64,000 bases of DNA from assembly GCA_963921425.1 (NCBI GenBank), contig OY992838.1:2232001-2296000 (forward strand). The letters are read 5' to 3'. Shown piece after piece: positions 13,438 to 25,050 of this stretch; positions within the stretch are counted from its first letter, which is position 1, and every line of letters starts with the position of its first letter. The stretch comes from Dryas octopetala. Taxonomy: Eukaryota; Streptophyta; Magnoliopsida; Rosales; Rosaceae. The position numbers were made by a program, and so were the translations under genes. The notes beneath the pieces are model-generated. The model searched no databases. It was given only the letters and a program-made list of their open reading frames with translations, and had not been told where the DNA came from.

Positions 13438-13460
13438 CTATATCTATCTATCTATCTATC
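13438..13460 (+). repeat. (TCTA)n microsatellite in the ARM gene 5' leader
   Basis: About five to six TCTA repeats sit roughly 60 bp before the ARM gene start codon, inside a CT-rich leader. Repeat number is likely to vary between individuals. Confidence 0.8.
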
Positions 13461-13519
13461 GATCTCTGTAAGCAGGGTTTTCCGTGCAATGTAGTTCACC
13501 AGAACAAGCAGAGAACGAA

Positions 13520-15618
13520 ATGGCCAAGTGTCACAGAAACGACGTCGGATCTATAGTCCTAGACCGCGCCACCACCACCACATCCACCGGAGGCAGCCAC
13601 TTCCGACTCTGGACGGCCTTCTCCGGCGCCTCATTCCGCCGCAAAATATTCGACGCCGTCAGCTGCGGCGGAAGCTCCCGCTTCCGCCACCACACCGAAA
13701 ATGACGCCGCTCCGGCCAGTCCTCCCACCCCTCCCGCCACCGCTGCTAGATCAACCGCCAAGCAGTCCAAAGAGAAAGAGCCGGGAAAGGTGAAAGCGAA
13801 GTCGGAGAAGCTCTCGGATCTCCTGAACCTCGCGGCGGACTGGTCGGAGGCCGAAAACGACGCCGTGACGAAGAGGAGAGTGGAGGCGTTGGAGGAGCTG
13901 AAGCGCGTGGCGAGGGACTTGCAGGTCGAAGACTCGGCGAAGAGGAAGGAGGCTGCGAGAAACGTGAGGTTGCTTTCCAAGGAGGATTTGGAAGCCAGAA
14001 CCACGCTCGCTATGCTCGGAGTCATTCCTCCGCTCGTCGGAATGCTCGACTCCGACGACGTCGATGCGCAGATCGCATCGCTCTATGCTTTGCTCAATCT
14101 CGGGATCGGCAACGATGTGTGAGTTCTTCGGATTCGGTTTGGGAGCTCTGATCCAATTTTGTTGTTTTATGTCATTTTCTCGTTTTAATTTCGTTCCCGA
14201 ATTATTATTATTCTTCTTGCTTGTTGCATGCACTTTTTTTGTTTGTTTTCACTTCATCATCAGCTTCTTGCTCTGAATTTGATTAATTCAGCAATTTGTT
14301 TAACTAGTGTTTCTGTTTGCTGTCATTTTCATGCCATACTGTTTTCTTGGTCTTGTAGATTTTTCACTGGCTTTTTGTAAAATTACTTTTCTTTACTCCG
14401 ACTGTTCATATCTACAGGCTGAATGTCTTGCATGTTTGTAAAATCGCTCATGTCCAGATCAGCCTTGAACTTTAGTCTCGGAAATATGATTTTTCTCCCT
14501 TTGAATCTATTACTGAAAGTCACTTTCATGTGAAAATACAAATATGTTAATTTGTTTTATTCTAATTTTACTTGCATAGTTGCATATGAATCACGTTTAA
14601 TTGACCCATTGCCGCATTTGTATTGCTCAATTTGTTTGATTTTAAAATTTTAATTGCCAATGCTTTTTTGGACCACCCCTTATGCAGGAACAAAGCTGCC
14701 ATTCTCCAAGCAGGGGCTGTTCACAAGATGCTGAAGCTCATTGAATCTCCAAATCCTCCTGATGCATCAGTCTCGGAAGCTATAATAGCAAATTTCCTCG
14801 GCTTAAGCGCATTGGACTCAAATAAACCCATTATTGGATCTTCAGGTGCCATACCTTTCTTGGTTAAGACCCTCAAGAATTTGAACAACAAAAGTAGCTG
14901 CCAAGCTAAGCAAGACGCCTTGAGAGCTCTCTACAATCTTTCGATCCTCCCATCCAATATTTCGTTTATATTGGAAACTGATTTGATCTCTTTTTTCTTC
15001 AATGCTCTGGGGGACATGGAAGTGAGTGAAAGAATCCTTGCAATTCTAAGCAACATGGTATCTGTCCCAGAAGGTCGAAAAGCAATTAGCATTGTACCAG
15101 ATGCATTCCCTGTATTGGTTGATGCATTGAATTGGACCGACTCGCCAGGGTGCCAGGAGAAGGCATCCTACATTTTGATGGTAATGGCACACAAGGCATT
15201 TGGAGATAGGCAAGCCATGATAGAGGCAGGAGTTGTATCAGCATTGCTTGAATTAACGCTTCTGGGTAGTACATTGGCGCAGAAGAGAGCTTCAAGGATC
15301 TTGGAGTGTTTGAGAGTGGATAAAGGAAAGCAGATTTCACAAAGCTTTGGTGGGAACATGAGTGCAGCGGTTTCTGCTCCCATTTTTGGGCCTTCATCAT
15401 CTTCTACTAACCCAAATTCGGCCTCCAATGAGTGTTTGGAAGAGGAGGAGGACATGATGAGTCAGGAGAAGAAAGCGGTGAAGCAATTAGTGCAACAGAG
15501 TTTGCAAAGCAACATGAGAAGGATTGTGAAAAGGGCCAATTTGCCACAAGATTTCGTTCCATCTGATCATTTCAAATCACTCACCTCTAGTTCAACTTCA
15601 AAGAGCTTGCCATTTTGA
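13520..15618 (+). CDS. Armadillo-repeat protein, two exons
   Basis: Exons 13520-14118 and 14688-15618, with intron donor GTGAGT and acceptor GCAG, give 509 residues. The N-terminal ~100 residues are low complexity, rich in Ser, Arg, Thr and Pro. From about residue 110 (KLSDLLNLAADWSEAEND) a helical region leads into armadillo repeats, for example LGVIPPLVGMLDSDDVDAQI, AGAVHKMLKLIESP and AGVVSALLELTLLG. The C-terminal ~100 residues are Ser-rich with an acidic patch (ECLEEEEDMM) and basic runs. No U-box is visible, so it resembles the U-box-less ARM proteins related to Arabidopsis At2g25130/At4g31890. By family knowledge ARM repeats form a superhelix for protein binding; the partner is unknown. 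The start was chosen at the ATG in AACGAAATGGCC, which opens with the family-typical MAKCHRND; an earlier in-frame start has no support. Exon 1 is much richer in G+C than its surroundings. Confidence 0.9.
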
Positions 15619-16580
15619 GGAATTAGGCTGCCAATGAAGATGGATTGAAGAAAAGAGTTTCTGAAGTTAGTCTTCTTTTCATACTCTTATTCCAGTTTCT
15701 AGGCCTTTTGTAGCTTATGTTAGTGGATGAACTTGTTAAATTTATATAATTATTATAAATATAGTCCGAGGTAGAAAAAAAAAAAAAAAAATTGGTTGGG
15801 TAATCCCAGTTTGGTCGTGGACCTCGCGGTGATTAAGGGTGTCAAAAGCTCTGCTTCGGTTATTCATTTTGTTTTGGCATGAATATGAATGAAGCTGAAA
15901 ACTTGACCTGCCAAAGCTTTCAGTTTCACTGTTTCAGACAAACCGCCATTTAATGATGTGAGCAGACTTTCCTAGCTTCCTGTCACTCTGTCAGTGGCAT
16001 GGCATGAAAAATTGGAAAAATACAAGGGGTGCTTTAGTCATATAATATTTATTTTGAGTATCCCCACAATCGTCGGGTCACTATCAGCCCTATGTAGTAC
16101 ACTTTTGTCCAACTTGTTGGCCTTATTCAAATTTATTATTGCTAATACACCACCAACTATTGGAAGGGGGTGTCGGTCATTTTCTTTTGCATGAAATAGG
16201 AACTATTCAATTTCAGGACCTTCTCCATCTGGGAATCTCTTCATTGTTGTTTTGTGTTTTTAAGTCTCATTTAGAGGCCTTGGGTTTATACTTTATAGAG
16301 TTGAATTGAATTTGTTATACAATTGCAGGGAGAACATGGATTGTTAATGCTAAACCCCTTCACTTCTTTCATTAGTTTTAATAATTGCATTAATCACCTT
16401 CTTTAATTATTAATGCTTTGAACTTGTTTACTGAACTATTCTCTATTAACAATTTACAGATCTGATGTGAAGAATTGACAAGTCAGATGTGATTTTGCAG
16501 AGTTGAGCTGTTGGTCATTAATGAGAATCATCCACATTTCGTCCCCACTGAGGTACATATATATTTATAATCTTCATGGT

Positions 16581-16601
16581 GGGGGGGGGGGGGGGGGGGG
16601 G
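16581..16601 (+). repeat. Poly-G tract of 21 bases
   Basis: An uninterrupted run of about 21 G lies in AT-rich intergenic DNA. The exact length is uncertain because such runs are error-prone in sequencing and assembly. Confidence 0.8.
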
Positions 16602-17562
16602 TATGGGCATTTTGTATCTTTGTAAATTTGTAATCTCCTTGGTATCTTTTGCTATGTCCTTGAGTAACTTTCGTTTTTCTGGCCAGTGTCCTTGGGACCT
16701 TGAATAACTTGAGTTGTCTGTTCTGGTGTAAATATTTATAATGCAATTCACCTGTGGAGTTTTGTTTGGTTATTTCAATGTGCAAAAATTAGGTTGGCTC
16801 ATCAATTTAAGGCTGCTATCTGTTTTTGGATCTCAGGAAAATAAGTTACACTGATTACCTACCACTTAGATCTGATTTCTTTGAGGCACATGCTTTGCAC
16901 ACATTTGTTAATTTACTATATTATCCAGTACTGGTATTTTTCAAACCCAAACCCACTTGGCCCACTTGTATTCACAGCACAATAATATTTTTATTAACTT
17001 ATTGCTGTGAAAGTGGGTAGGTTGAACACTAGGTCCTGCAGCTTCAGGACTGTCCAGTATGGTCTTATTCAATTTTTATTCACCAAACCACCAAGTGCAA
17101 ATGCATGTGTAGCAGTGTAAGCACTTCCCTAAAGGTAGGTCAAGACTTTAAACACCATTAAGTTTGTAGGCAACAAGTTAATTAAAGGCAGTGTAGAAGC
17201 AGGTTATGATTAATATTACTGTTTTTGCTTTTCTGTACATCCCATATTTAAAAGGCAGCGAGTGTAAATGCAATCGGACTGGCAAATGCATCTGGGTTTG
17301 AGGCACATGCAGCAAAAGGCTTGTTTGCGTGTGTTTCCACCGACTTTGAATAATAGCAAAGGCTCTGTAATTCTCAAGATATTAAATGTGGGATGACAGT
17401 AGTGACGTAGTTTTGGGCAAAACCACAAAAGTGATGGCTCTTTTGTGGCCAAAATTGCAACAGAAGGTTCTCTTTCTCCTTATTTATAGGTTAACCGTTT
17501 TGTTGTTTTGCATCTGAGTCTTGTACATCAAGAGGGATTTCAAGATTCAACCACTCAATTAA

Positions 17563-17936
17563 GAGTTAATTATACTTACACTTTTTGAGGTTTATCGACC
17601 TTTCACATACACTCCCTGAGGTTTCAATAATTACACATACACCTACTGAGGTTTTAAAACTGTTACATATAACCCCCTACAAAAGAAAAAAAAATAAATA
17701 AATAAAAAAGAAAATATTTGTATTCAGGTTAGACCTTACACCTTGAATAATCTTATTAGGCTATTTAATCTCTTAGCATGCTTTTTTGCATAATATTTCA
17801 TCATTTTTGTCTCACTATAGGGAGTTATATGTAACAGTTTTAAAACCTCAGGGGGTGTATGTGTAATTATTGAAACCGCAGGAGGTGTATGTGAAAAGTC
17901 GATAAACCTCAAGGGGTGTAAGTGTAATTAACTCCC
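17563..17936. mobile_element. MITE with ~115 bp terminal inverted repeats
   Basis: The left end reads GAGTTAATTATACTTACACT, then TGAGGTTTATCGAC, CACATACACTCCCTGAGG and TTTTAAAACTGTTACATATA. The right end, read on the other strand, repeats the same words in the same order. The seven bases CAATTAA flank it on both sides (17556-17562 and 17937-17943), as expected of a target-site duplication. The interior is A-rich with no open frame. The long inverted repeats suggest a Mutator-type or related non-autonomous element; a 7 bp duplication is short for Mutator, so the superfamily is uncertain. Confidence 0.8.
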
Positions 17937-19193
17937 CAATTAAACCCTTTTAATATGTATATCCCACCAAAGATGTATCGCACTGGTCCAAGTAACAACC
18001 CATTTCAAATTCAGTTTATTTTCCCACCTTTTCGTTAAGAAGGACTTAATGTTGGAGGGTTTTAGTTTTAGTCGCTATCTACCTTTATTACTTGATAACA
18101 CTCATAAAAGTGGAGGACAACAACCTCCTCATTAGTTGAGGTACAAACTTGCCGCTGAATAAGATGGAAAAAGCGACTTAATGAAATTAGAGAAGGACCA
18201 CAAGAACATTAAAACCTTAATCATACACATGGAACAGCCAGAATTTGAGAACGATGGATGCTTTTACATAACAAGGTAGCAACTTGACTAGTCTAAGGGG
18301 GACTACTAAGCAACATTGAGCCATCATCTTGCTGAGGGTACTTGATGCATGCTCACAGACCGAATCTTCCTCCAATTTATGTGAAGGTCTTAACCAAAAA
18401 AATAAAAGGTCTTAATATAGGTTGCCAGAATGCCAGGACTTCCTTGTTTGGGAAAGTGAAAAGCTGGGGAATCTACGCACAATGATGTGTCCCTCGACTC
18501 ATCACAAATGTACTAGTACAGCTCAGTGATGGGTAGTTATCCAGTGTCACAATAGTTATATGTTTCAACTCTGAACTCTACCTACCATTAAGTACTTTTT
18601 GTCTTCATATGGCAGTGTTATGCAACCTGAGCTTCAATATCTAATGAGCTTGTGAAAGATAATCCTAATCAGTAATTATTGTCAGCAGATTGACCGTTTT
18701 TCTACACATATGGAAGACCATACATACAACTCAACTTGGTGAGAGATACGCTGATGATGATCTGGTCAGTAAATATGGCATTTCAAAATTACAAATTGTA
18801 TGACAAGAAAAAAAGCAGAGTGAATTAGAAAAAAAAAAAAATTATTGTGTGTAATTATAATATCACGTGACATAATGATATGGTATTATTAATTTACTTA
18901 AATTATAACATATGTATAATAATTAATTTGTTAAATCTTAAACCCTTAAAATTATACTCATATTATAATCTAAATAGATTGATAACATTGTAACATCATA
19001 CAATAATTTCTAAAAAAGAATTACCGAAATAGACCAAATTGCCCAAAGCCTTTGAGGCTAAAAGCCGCAGGGTCACTTCACTTTATCCAGCAAGCGTCAA
19101 TTTCGACCAACGCAATCATCAAAAAATTATATGAATTCAACGCACATGGACTAAATAACAATTCATTCCAACAAAGTTGTCCTCAGCCCCTTA

Positions 19194-19543
19194 GAGCATC
19201 ACCGATGGATTGGACAAATTATGGAACAAACTTTATTTGTAGTGCCACGTTGGATTTTGGCTTCCAATAGATGAGAAAAACAAATGATCAAATTTGATGA
19301 AGAAAAAATCAAGGTATATTTGACCAAATATCAAATTAGAGCAAATTGAAATCCACTTACTATTTAACCAATAAAAAAATCTAACATCTTTATTATTTTA
19401 TTAAATTAATAAAATAATATTTATTCTAACTATTTGTCTTTATCCATTGGAGTACAAATTTTTGATATAGCAAATTTTTATTTCAAAGTGAAACATAGGT
19501 TAGTAAAGGACACTTTTGGTCTATATATTTACTAATGATGCTC
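19194..19543. mobile_element. Probable MITE with GAGCATCA ends
   Basis: It begins TTA-GAGCATCACCGATGGATTGG and ends TAATGATGCTC-TTG. This gives short inverted ends of about seven bases, and the internal text ACAAATT..TTTGTAC..CCATTGGAG suggests a diverged internal inverted pair. The form resembles small Tourist/Stowaway-like plant elements. Only the ends are well matched, so the call is moderate. Confidence 0.45.
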
Positions 19544-20061
19544 TTGAAAAGGGCAAGAGCCTATATATTAACTCCTGTATAAAAGCTTCAGCCTTTCGTA
19601 CTGAACTAAATGGGCTTTTTCTTTGGAGGAAAAATGTCCAGCTGCCCCCATGGACATGGAGGCTAGCAAGAGTACTGAAGTGGAATGGAAATGCATTTCA
19701 GCTTCGACCCATAAAGGCATAATCTCCGCATCGATTAAGAGCTTTATTGGTGAAGCGTGCTGTTCCCAGCCCCCAAATCAGAAGTTCATAATCCCCAACA
19801 AAACGGCTTGAATGTCACAGCTAATTAGCTAAAGCTCACCACTTAATAATTGTTTGATCACTAAAATGATATAACACAATATACATGGGAACAAATCCCA
19901 CAAGAAAACAACAACATGAGATAACATTGTAAGTTTAAAACATAATTTCCTTAATTAGAACATCTACTACCAACGGTTATGGGACCAGGTACCAGCCGCC
20001 AAAGAATCCAAAACCCGTATACCTGTTTTTATAGAGGAATTCATTCTAAAATGACCAAATT

Positions 20062-22293
20062 CTACTTAGTTTCAGTGACTGGAAGGTACACGCCTTCTGC
20101 TGCCAACCAAACATTGTCAGCCCGTTTGTCTCGTACACCACAAACCTACATCATCTCATACATGGTTATGGATAATATTAAAATTATAACTTCAATAGAG
20201 TATTGCAAAAAATTCAGAACAAGAAGTTCATGCAGAAACATCTGGTTACTACTTACTTTCAAGAAAGTTATTAGTCACTTTGTATTTAGATACCATCCTA
20301 ACTTAAGATTAGGGTGTTTCTATTTACGCCCATTTTTGTGCTCCCCTCCCAAAAATTTTCATTTCATGAGCATTAATTTTCAATTTTCAATTTCCCATAA
20401 ACTTAAACAAGAAAAAAACAGTAGCCATGGCCTCTGGTTATGGGGAGGAGGGAAAGGGTGCTGGGATAGGGGCCTGCAAAAATTCATTTTTGACCAAGAA
20501 AAAAAATAGAGGGGAGAGGGAAATGAGGGGGAGGGGGAGGGGAAGGGTGGGAAATTTTCACTTAGTTAAGTCATATTGGAAATTGAAATTAAGGTCACTA
20601 GTAATTTTCTCGAAAGTCAGGGACAAGTTTGTTTATCCAGAACTTGTTCATAGCTCATTTTCCTTGAAATTAAATTTGTAGAGTAGTTGCAGCAATGTTA
20701 AATACAAACAAAACATATCCATGGTTCAAAGCTGTAAGCATGATTAGCATGATGTCAGTACGACCAGCTGATTGTCAATAATGAAATCAGTTAATCCTCA
20801 TAAGAATACAGGCTATTACAGAAAACTATTTGTAGTTACACATATCCAGTCATTACCCCCATGATAGTTATCTTTAACATTGCAATAGTTTCTTATTTAC
20901 TTCCTTTGTTAATACTGCTTGACCCCAAGTGATTGAACTAAAGATATTCAATTGACTCACGTAGCGTCTACATAGTTTTTTTTTTGTCAAAGACAGTTCT
21001 GAGTTATAGAGTGCTTATTCACCAAATCAAGAAAATGCGTAAATCTAAAAGCAAGAGATGGCTTTGAAAGTAAAACAAATCTTCAATTGTATATTGCATA
21101 ATCAGTAATCAGCATTCAGCACCATAATTAACAATCTAGGCTCAACACACCAACAACAAGAAATAAAACAACAAGCAGCCAACAAAATTAGAAATTTATT
21201 TTCATTCACTAATATAGGGTTGAGTTCACTATTCTCACCTCCTGCTGCCCCCCAGCTATGCGGGTGTATTTCTTGTCATGACTATGTAGGTAAACACCTG
21301 TGTCAACATGCTGAATTCGAACCCTTTGATTTTCCTTCCATGTCTTCCCATTCCCTTCAATCATAACCCTATAAAATACCATAACAACATCAATGCATCA
21401 GCAATACAGATGACCAGGACAGGCAAACCTCTTATAAACAAACCAATTTGCTTCTCACCTCCAGTGATCACCAGTGTCAGATTCAGTTTCTCCCCCAAAG
21501 CAGCTCACCTACACCCACATTGATTACACATGTCATTTAAGAAGTAAACATCTACACATAATAATCAAAACAACATATACAAAGTAAAGTCACAAACTTC
21601 ATGCAATTCAGTGTGTCACCAGTTCATAATTACAAGTAAAAATGTAACCACAATCACAAGTACAAGTGAAAAATCATTACATGACATCAATAATATAAAG
21701 ATTTTAGAAACCTCTTGGTTGCCTGTAATGGGGGATGCATGCAAATGGCTGTGCAGCCATTTCCTAGTCCTCATGTGTTGCAACCTTACGATTGTCCCAG
21801 TTTTAATGCTGTCACCTTGCTTCGCACCTGTTCCTAGCTCAGGTCTAACAATCTGCAAAAAATAAAAAATAAAAACAGTTCAATATCTATAACCAAACAA
21901 CACTCCAAGAAACAAAGACAAAGACAGAGAATAGAATAGCATACATACCCAGTAGCTATTAGCATCGTCAATATTGGGAAAACCAGTAACAGACTGTTGC
22001 CCACTACCAGACCCATAAGGCACGTCGTGGGAATGCAAGCGAAACTTGGTTCTCTCGTGCATAAGCTTCAGTACTGTCCCGTACGTGACCTACACAATGC
22101 CAATTCATTTGGGTTATGACCCCCAAAAACAAATGAAAACCAAATCAAATCAAATCAGAAATTGGGGGGGGGGGGGGGGGGGGTGGACTCGAACCTCGAC
22201 GCCCTCTGCGGAGGAGGTGGCGGTGGCGTAGCCTCCGTCGAGATCGAGGCCGAGGAAGAGGAACAAAGCAAGGCAAAAGCAACCAATCGCCAT
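20062..22293 (-). CDS. SDF2: SDF2-like ER MIR-domain protein, 6 exons
   Basis: Reading on the minus strand, exons are 22195-22293, 21949-22089, 21712-21852, 21459-21508, 21239-21368 and 20062-20145, giving 214 residues. Residues 1-23 form a signal peptide (MAIGCFCLALFLFLGL). The rest carries three MIR repeats with the family words HERTKFRLHSHDVPYGSG, VRLQHMRTRKWLHSHLHASP and VYLHSHDKKYTRIAGGQQE, ending NVWLAAEGVYLPV. By family knowledge plant SDF2 works in the ER lumen with ERdj3B and BiP in glycoprotein quality control and immune-receptor folding. The start is the first ATG in the open frame. The frame stays open 61 codons upstream but starts only at GTG. The first intron donor (GAG-GTTCGA) is weak and lies 11 bases from a 20-base C run on the coding strand. 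The last intron is about 1.1 kb. Length matches the family. Confidence 0.93.
22164..22183 (+). repeat. Poly-G tract of 20 bases inside SDF2 intron 1
   Basis: The run is G on the plus strand and therefore C on the SDF2 coding strand. It starts about 11 bases after the first splice donor of SDF2. Length is uncertain from a single assembly. Confidence 0.8.
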
Positions 22294-22867
22294 CACCAGC
22301 AGTACTCCTATGAACCAATTCTGTTGCCAGAAAGGGAATTCAGGCTCCGAAGCCCGACTTCGTAGTGACACTCTGCCCACGACCCGACCCGGATCTTTGG
22401 AAGACGAGGAAGGGGAAGAAGAAGAAGATGAAGAGGGTTTTCTTCGAGTCAAACTCGGCGAACCTGAGGAAGCCACGGTTCGATTCAGAGAGACTCCCTA
22501 AGGATTTGCAATTTCTGGATTGGGAATTTGAGATTTTAGGGATTTGGAGTTCGATCTGTGAAGAGTACCGTGTATCATGTATGCGTGTTACTCTGTTTGG
22601 AGAGGACTGGTAATAGGTGACATGGTTTCGACGAATGGAAGTCTTACACGTTGGCGTTGGGATGACATGGAAGGTTGTTAGTGGACAAATGATTTAAAGC
22701 CACGTTGCGGCCCAATGGGCTTTCAGTCCTTGAAAGACCCGCTCAATAAGATTGAAATAGCATTTTTAGGCCTATGACTGGACTTGGTTCATCTCCCGCC
22801 CATTTCCCTCAGTACCCACTACTACCAGTTTTAACAGTCATGGTCATTTGACTAATTTTGTTTGACT

Positions 22868-23252
22868 TTATTACAATTTACCCTCTGAATTTTGAGTTCG
22901 ATCTCACTTCATCACTTAAAAAAAACTGTATCAATTTATCACATGATTTAAAAATTTGTTGCAACATACTATCTCGAGCTCATTTTATCTAAACTTCTGT
23001 TAAAAATAAGAGTGTTTTGGTCTTTTCAAGTTATTTTTCTCTTATTAGAAAGCGAGTAAAGTATAAAAAAATCGTTTTTTCTAACAATAGAAACCTGAAA
23101 AAGACAAAAAACGCCCTTATTTTTAACAATAATTTAGACGGAATAAGTTAGAGATGACACATTGCAACAAATTTTTAATTTAAGTGGTAAATTGACACAA
23201 AAATTTTTAGATGGAGAAGTAAAATCGAACCTAAAGTGAGTAAAATGTAAAA
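22868..23252. mobile_element. Fold-back MITE, about 385 bp
   Basis: The left half reads TTACAATTTACC, GAGTTCGATCTCACTTC, TGTATCAATTTATCAC, AAAAATTTGTTGCAACAT, CTTCTGTTAAAAATAAGAGT, with the right half repeating the same words inverted (for example AACAAATTTTTAATTTAAGT, GTAAATTGACACAAA, GAAGTAAAATCGAAC). Nearly the whole element is one large imperfect hairpin. Ends are approximate and no clear target duplication was found. No coding content. Confidence 0.7.
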
Positions 23253-24375
23253 AAAAAAAAAACCATTTTGTTTAGCGGATGATGTTTTGCCTCATTGCCT
23301 CAAACATCACCAAACCCAAAAGTGTCGGCAACTTTTAAATAAAAAGAGATGGAGAAAACATAAAAAAGGACTTGCATGAGAGGTTGATAGGGGCAAAGAC
23401 CGATGAAGGAGGCTAGGAGGTTGTCGTTACGAAGGCCGAATAGTGAAAGGGGGTTTTTTCGAGGGATGAGGTTTGGTGTTTTATGCCTTTTTTTTCATTT
23501 TGTCATTGTATCTTTTAATTTTTATTTAAATAAGGGTAAAATGGAAAGATTAGATGAGCAAATTTGGATCTAGGGTATGTTGAGCATTTGATAAGGTATA
23601 TATAAAATTCCCCATTTTATAAGGGATTCTTTTAGTAAAATAAGGAACTATTGATACTATGAGATGATATTTTGGCACAAAAGTTGTGAAATTTGGTGTT
23701 TGCCCATGTGAGATTGTAGGTAATGGAAATCGGTGAGGACAAAATAAAATAGTTGCATTAGACAACACACATTTTCAATATATTCTTTGGGACATCATGG
23801 GTAGGAGGAGTAGTTTCCCTAGGGGAAGGAGCGCAGTATGTCCTAAATATTTGGGATGTCAAAATTAACGACGTAATTTTAAGCACAAGCACAATACTAA
23901 TTCTAAAAAAAAAAAACAATAAAAGATCAAATACACTATTATTTTAGGTAAATTCATTGTTATAAACACCTACAACTAACTTATCCATTTTCTTCAAGTA
24001 AACTAAGACGCATATCATAAATGTTATAATGAATATTGATGACTCAACGGAATAATTCTAAATAAATCAACCAATGATCTGATTGATCTATGATAACTCT
24101 TATTTTTTTAATAAAAAATTTTACTTTATAAACTCCTACAAAATCTTTCACGACAATTATTACTAAAATAAGAATCGTTAGACGTATCACATTTGTATAC
24201 CACATTTTGAATAATTTTATCAAACCAACAAATTTGTCAAAAAAAAACTAGCAGTATAAGTAATTTTGCTTTCAAATAGTTTTGGAAGTTAAAAGTTTCC
24301 ATAATTGATAGAAGGTAAAGGAGAGGATAAAATTGGATGTTTTTTATTAAATTATATATGAAGAGTAATTTTTGC

Positions 24376-25040
24376 TAGGGGTGCAACTCGGGTGGGTTGG
24401 GTAGGTTAAAAGGTCAACCCAGCCTCAATTCGGATTAGAGTTGGGTTCGTGTTACCGAATTTCCTTGGGTTGGACATAGCCTGCAAAATCAAGGAACGAG
24501 TTGGTTTCAACTTGTGGAAAAATAAAATCTTGATAAAAGTATAACACAATTACCTTAATTAATCAAACACCATATTTCAAAACTTCAAATATCGACCGAG
24601 TTCAAATAAAACAAAGCAATACTTTTAGGGCTTCAACATGAAAATAAAATAATAATAACAACATCACAACCATATTATTACCAAACACTATAGTTTAGGT
24701 TTTATTCTACACAAAAAATATATAAGATAAAATACATATTTCAACCTTCTTTAAACTCTCTAGTTCCTCTGCAATAACGATATAGAAATTAAATATTATA
24801 TTACTAATTTAAACTAAAATGTAATATAATATATAGATTATAGTATAAATACTAATACAAATTAGGTTCCGAATTCGAGCTAAGGTTCAAGTTTGGCTTG
24901 GGCGGACATGACTTCTACCCAAGCTCAACCTAAAAATTCGAGTTGAGGTCGAGTTTGGGTTCGGGCGAGTTTTTACTTTTTCAAACCCTTCCACACAGGT
25001 TCAAATACCAAGTTGGATTTGAGCGGGGACTATCTAGTAG
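24376..25040. mobile_element. Possible hAT-like remnant
   Basis: It starts TAGGGGTGCAACTCGGGTGG, a form common at the ends of plant hAT-type elements, followed by GGGTT-rich text. Related GGGTTCGGGCGAG-type text recurs near 24850-25030. No matching right terminus or target duplication was found, so this is tentative. Confidence 0.3.
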
Positions 25041-25050
25041 GGACTCGGTA

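Larger units (their letters stand above)
9626..13519. other. Intergenic region between CLPB4 and the ARM gene
   Basis: This holds the CLPB4 3' UTR and the ARM gene promoter. The ARM gene's likely 5' leader is a CT-rich stretch at about 13330-13480, and a TATATAT-like word lies near 13221. Two small repeats are listed separately (10161-10354 and 11362-11485). The remainder is AT-rich with no coding signal. The short minus-strand frames near 12.0-12.5 kb have no recognisable domain. Confidence 0.6.
15619..20061. other. Intergenic region between convergent ARM and SDF2 genes
   Basis: This contains both 3' UTRs (an A run near 15775-15790 lies close to the probable ARM transcript end), a G21 homopolymer, and two MITE-like elements listed separately. 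Otherwise it is AT-rich DNA without a gene. The Pro/His-rich short frames near 16.5 kb are translations of the G run. Confidence 0.6.

Noticed and set aside
22294-22476. N-terminal extension of SDF2 (61 Ser-rich codons before the signal peptide)
   Set aside because: The open frame upstream begins only with GTG. The first ATG is at 22293 and gives the family-typical signal peptide and length, so the upstream part is treated as leader.
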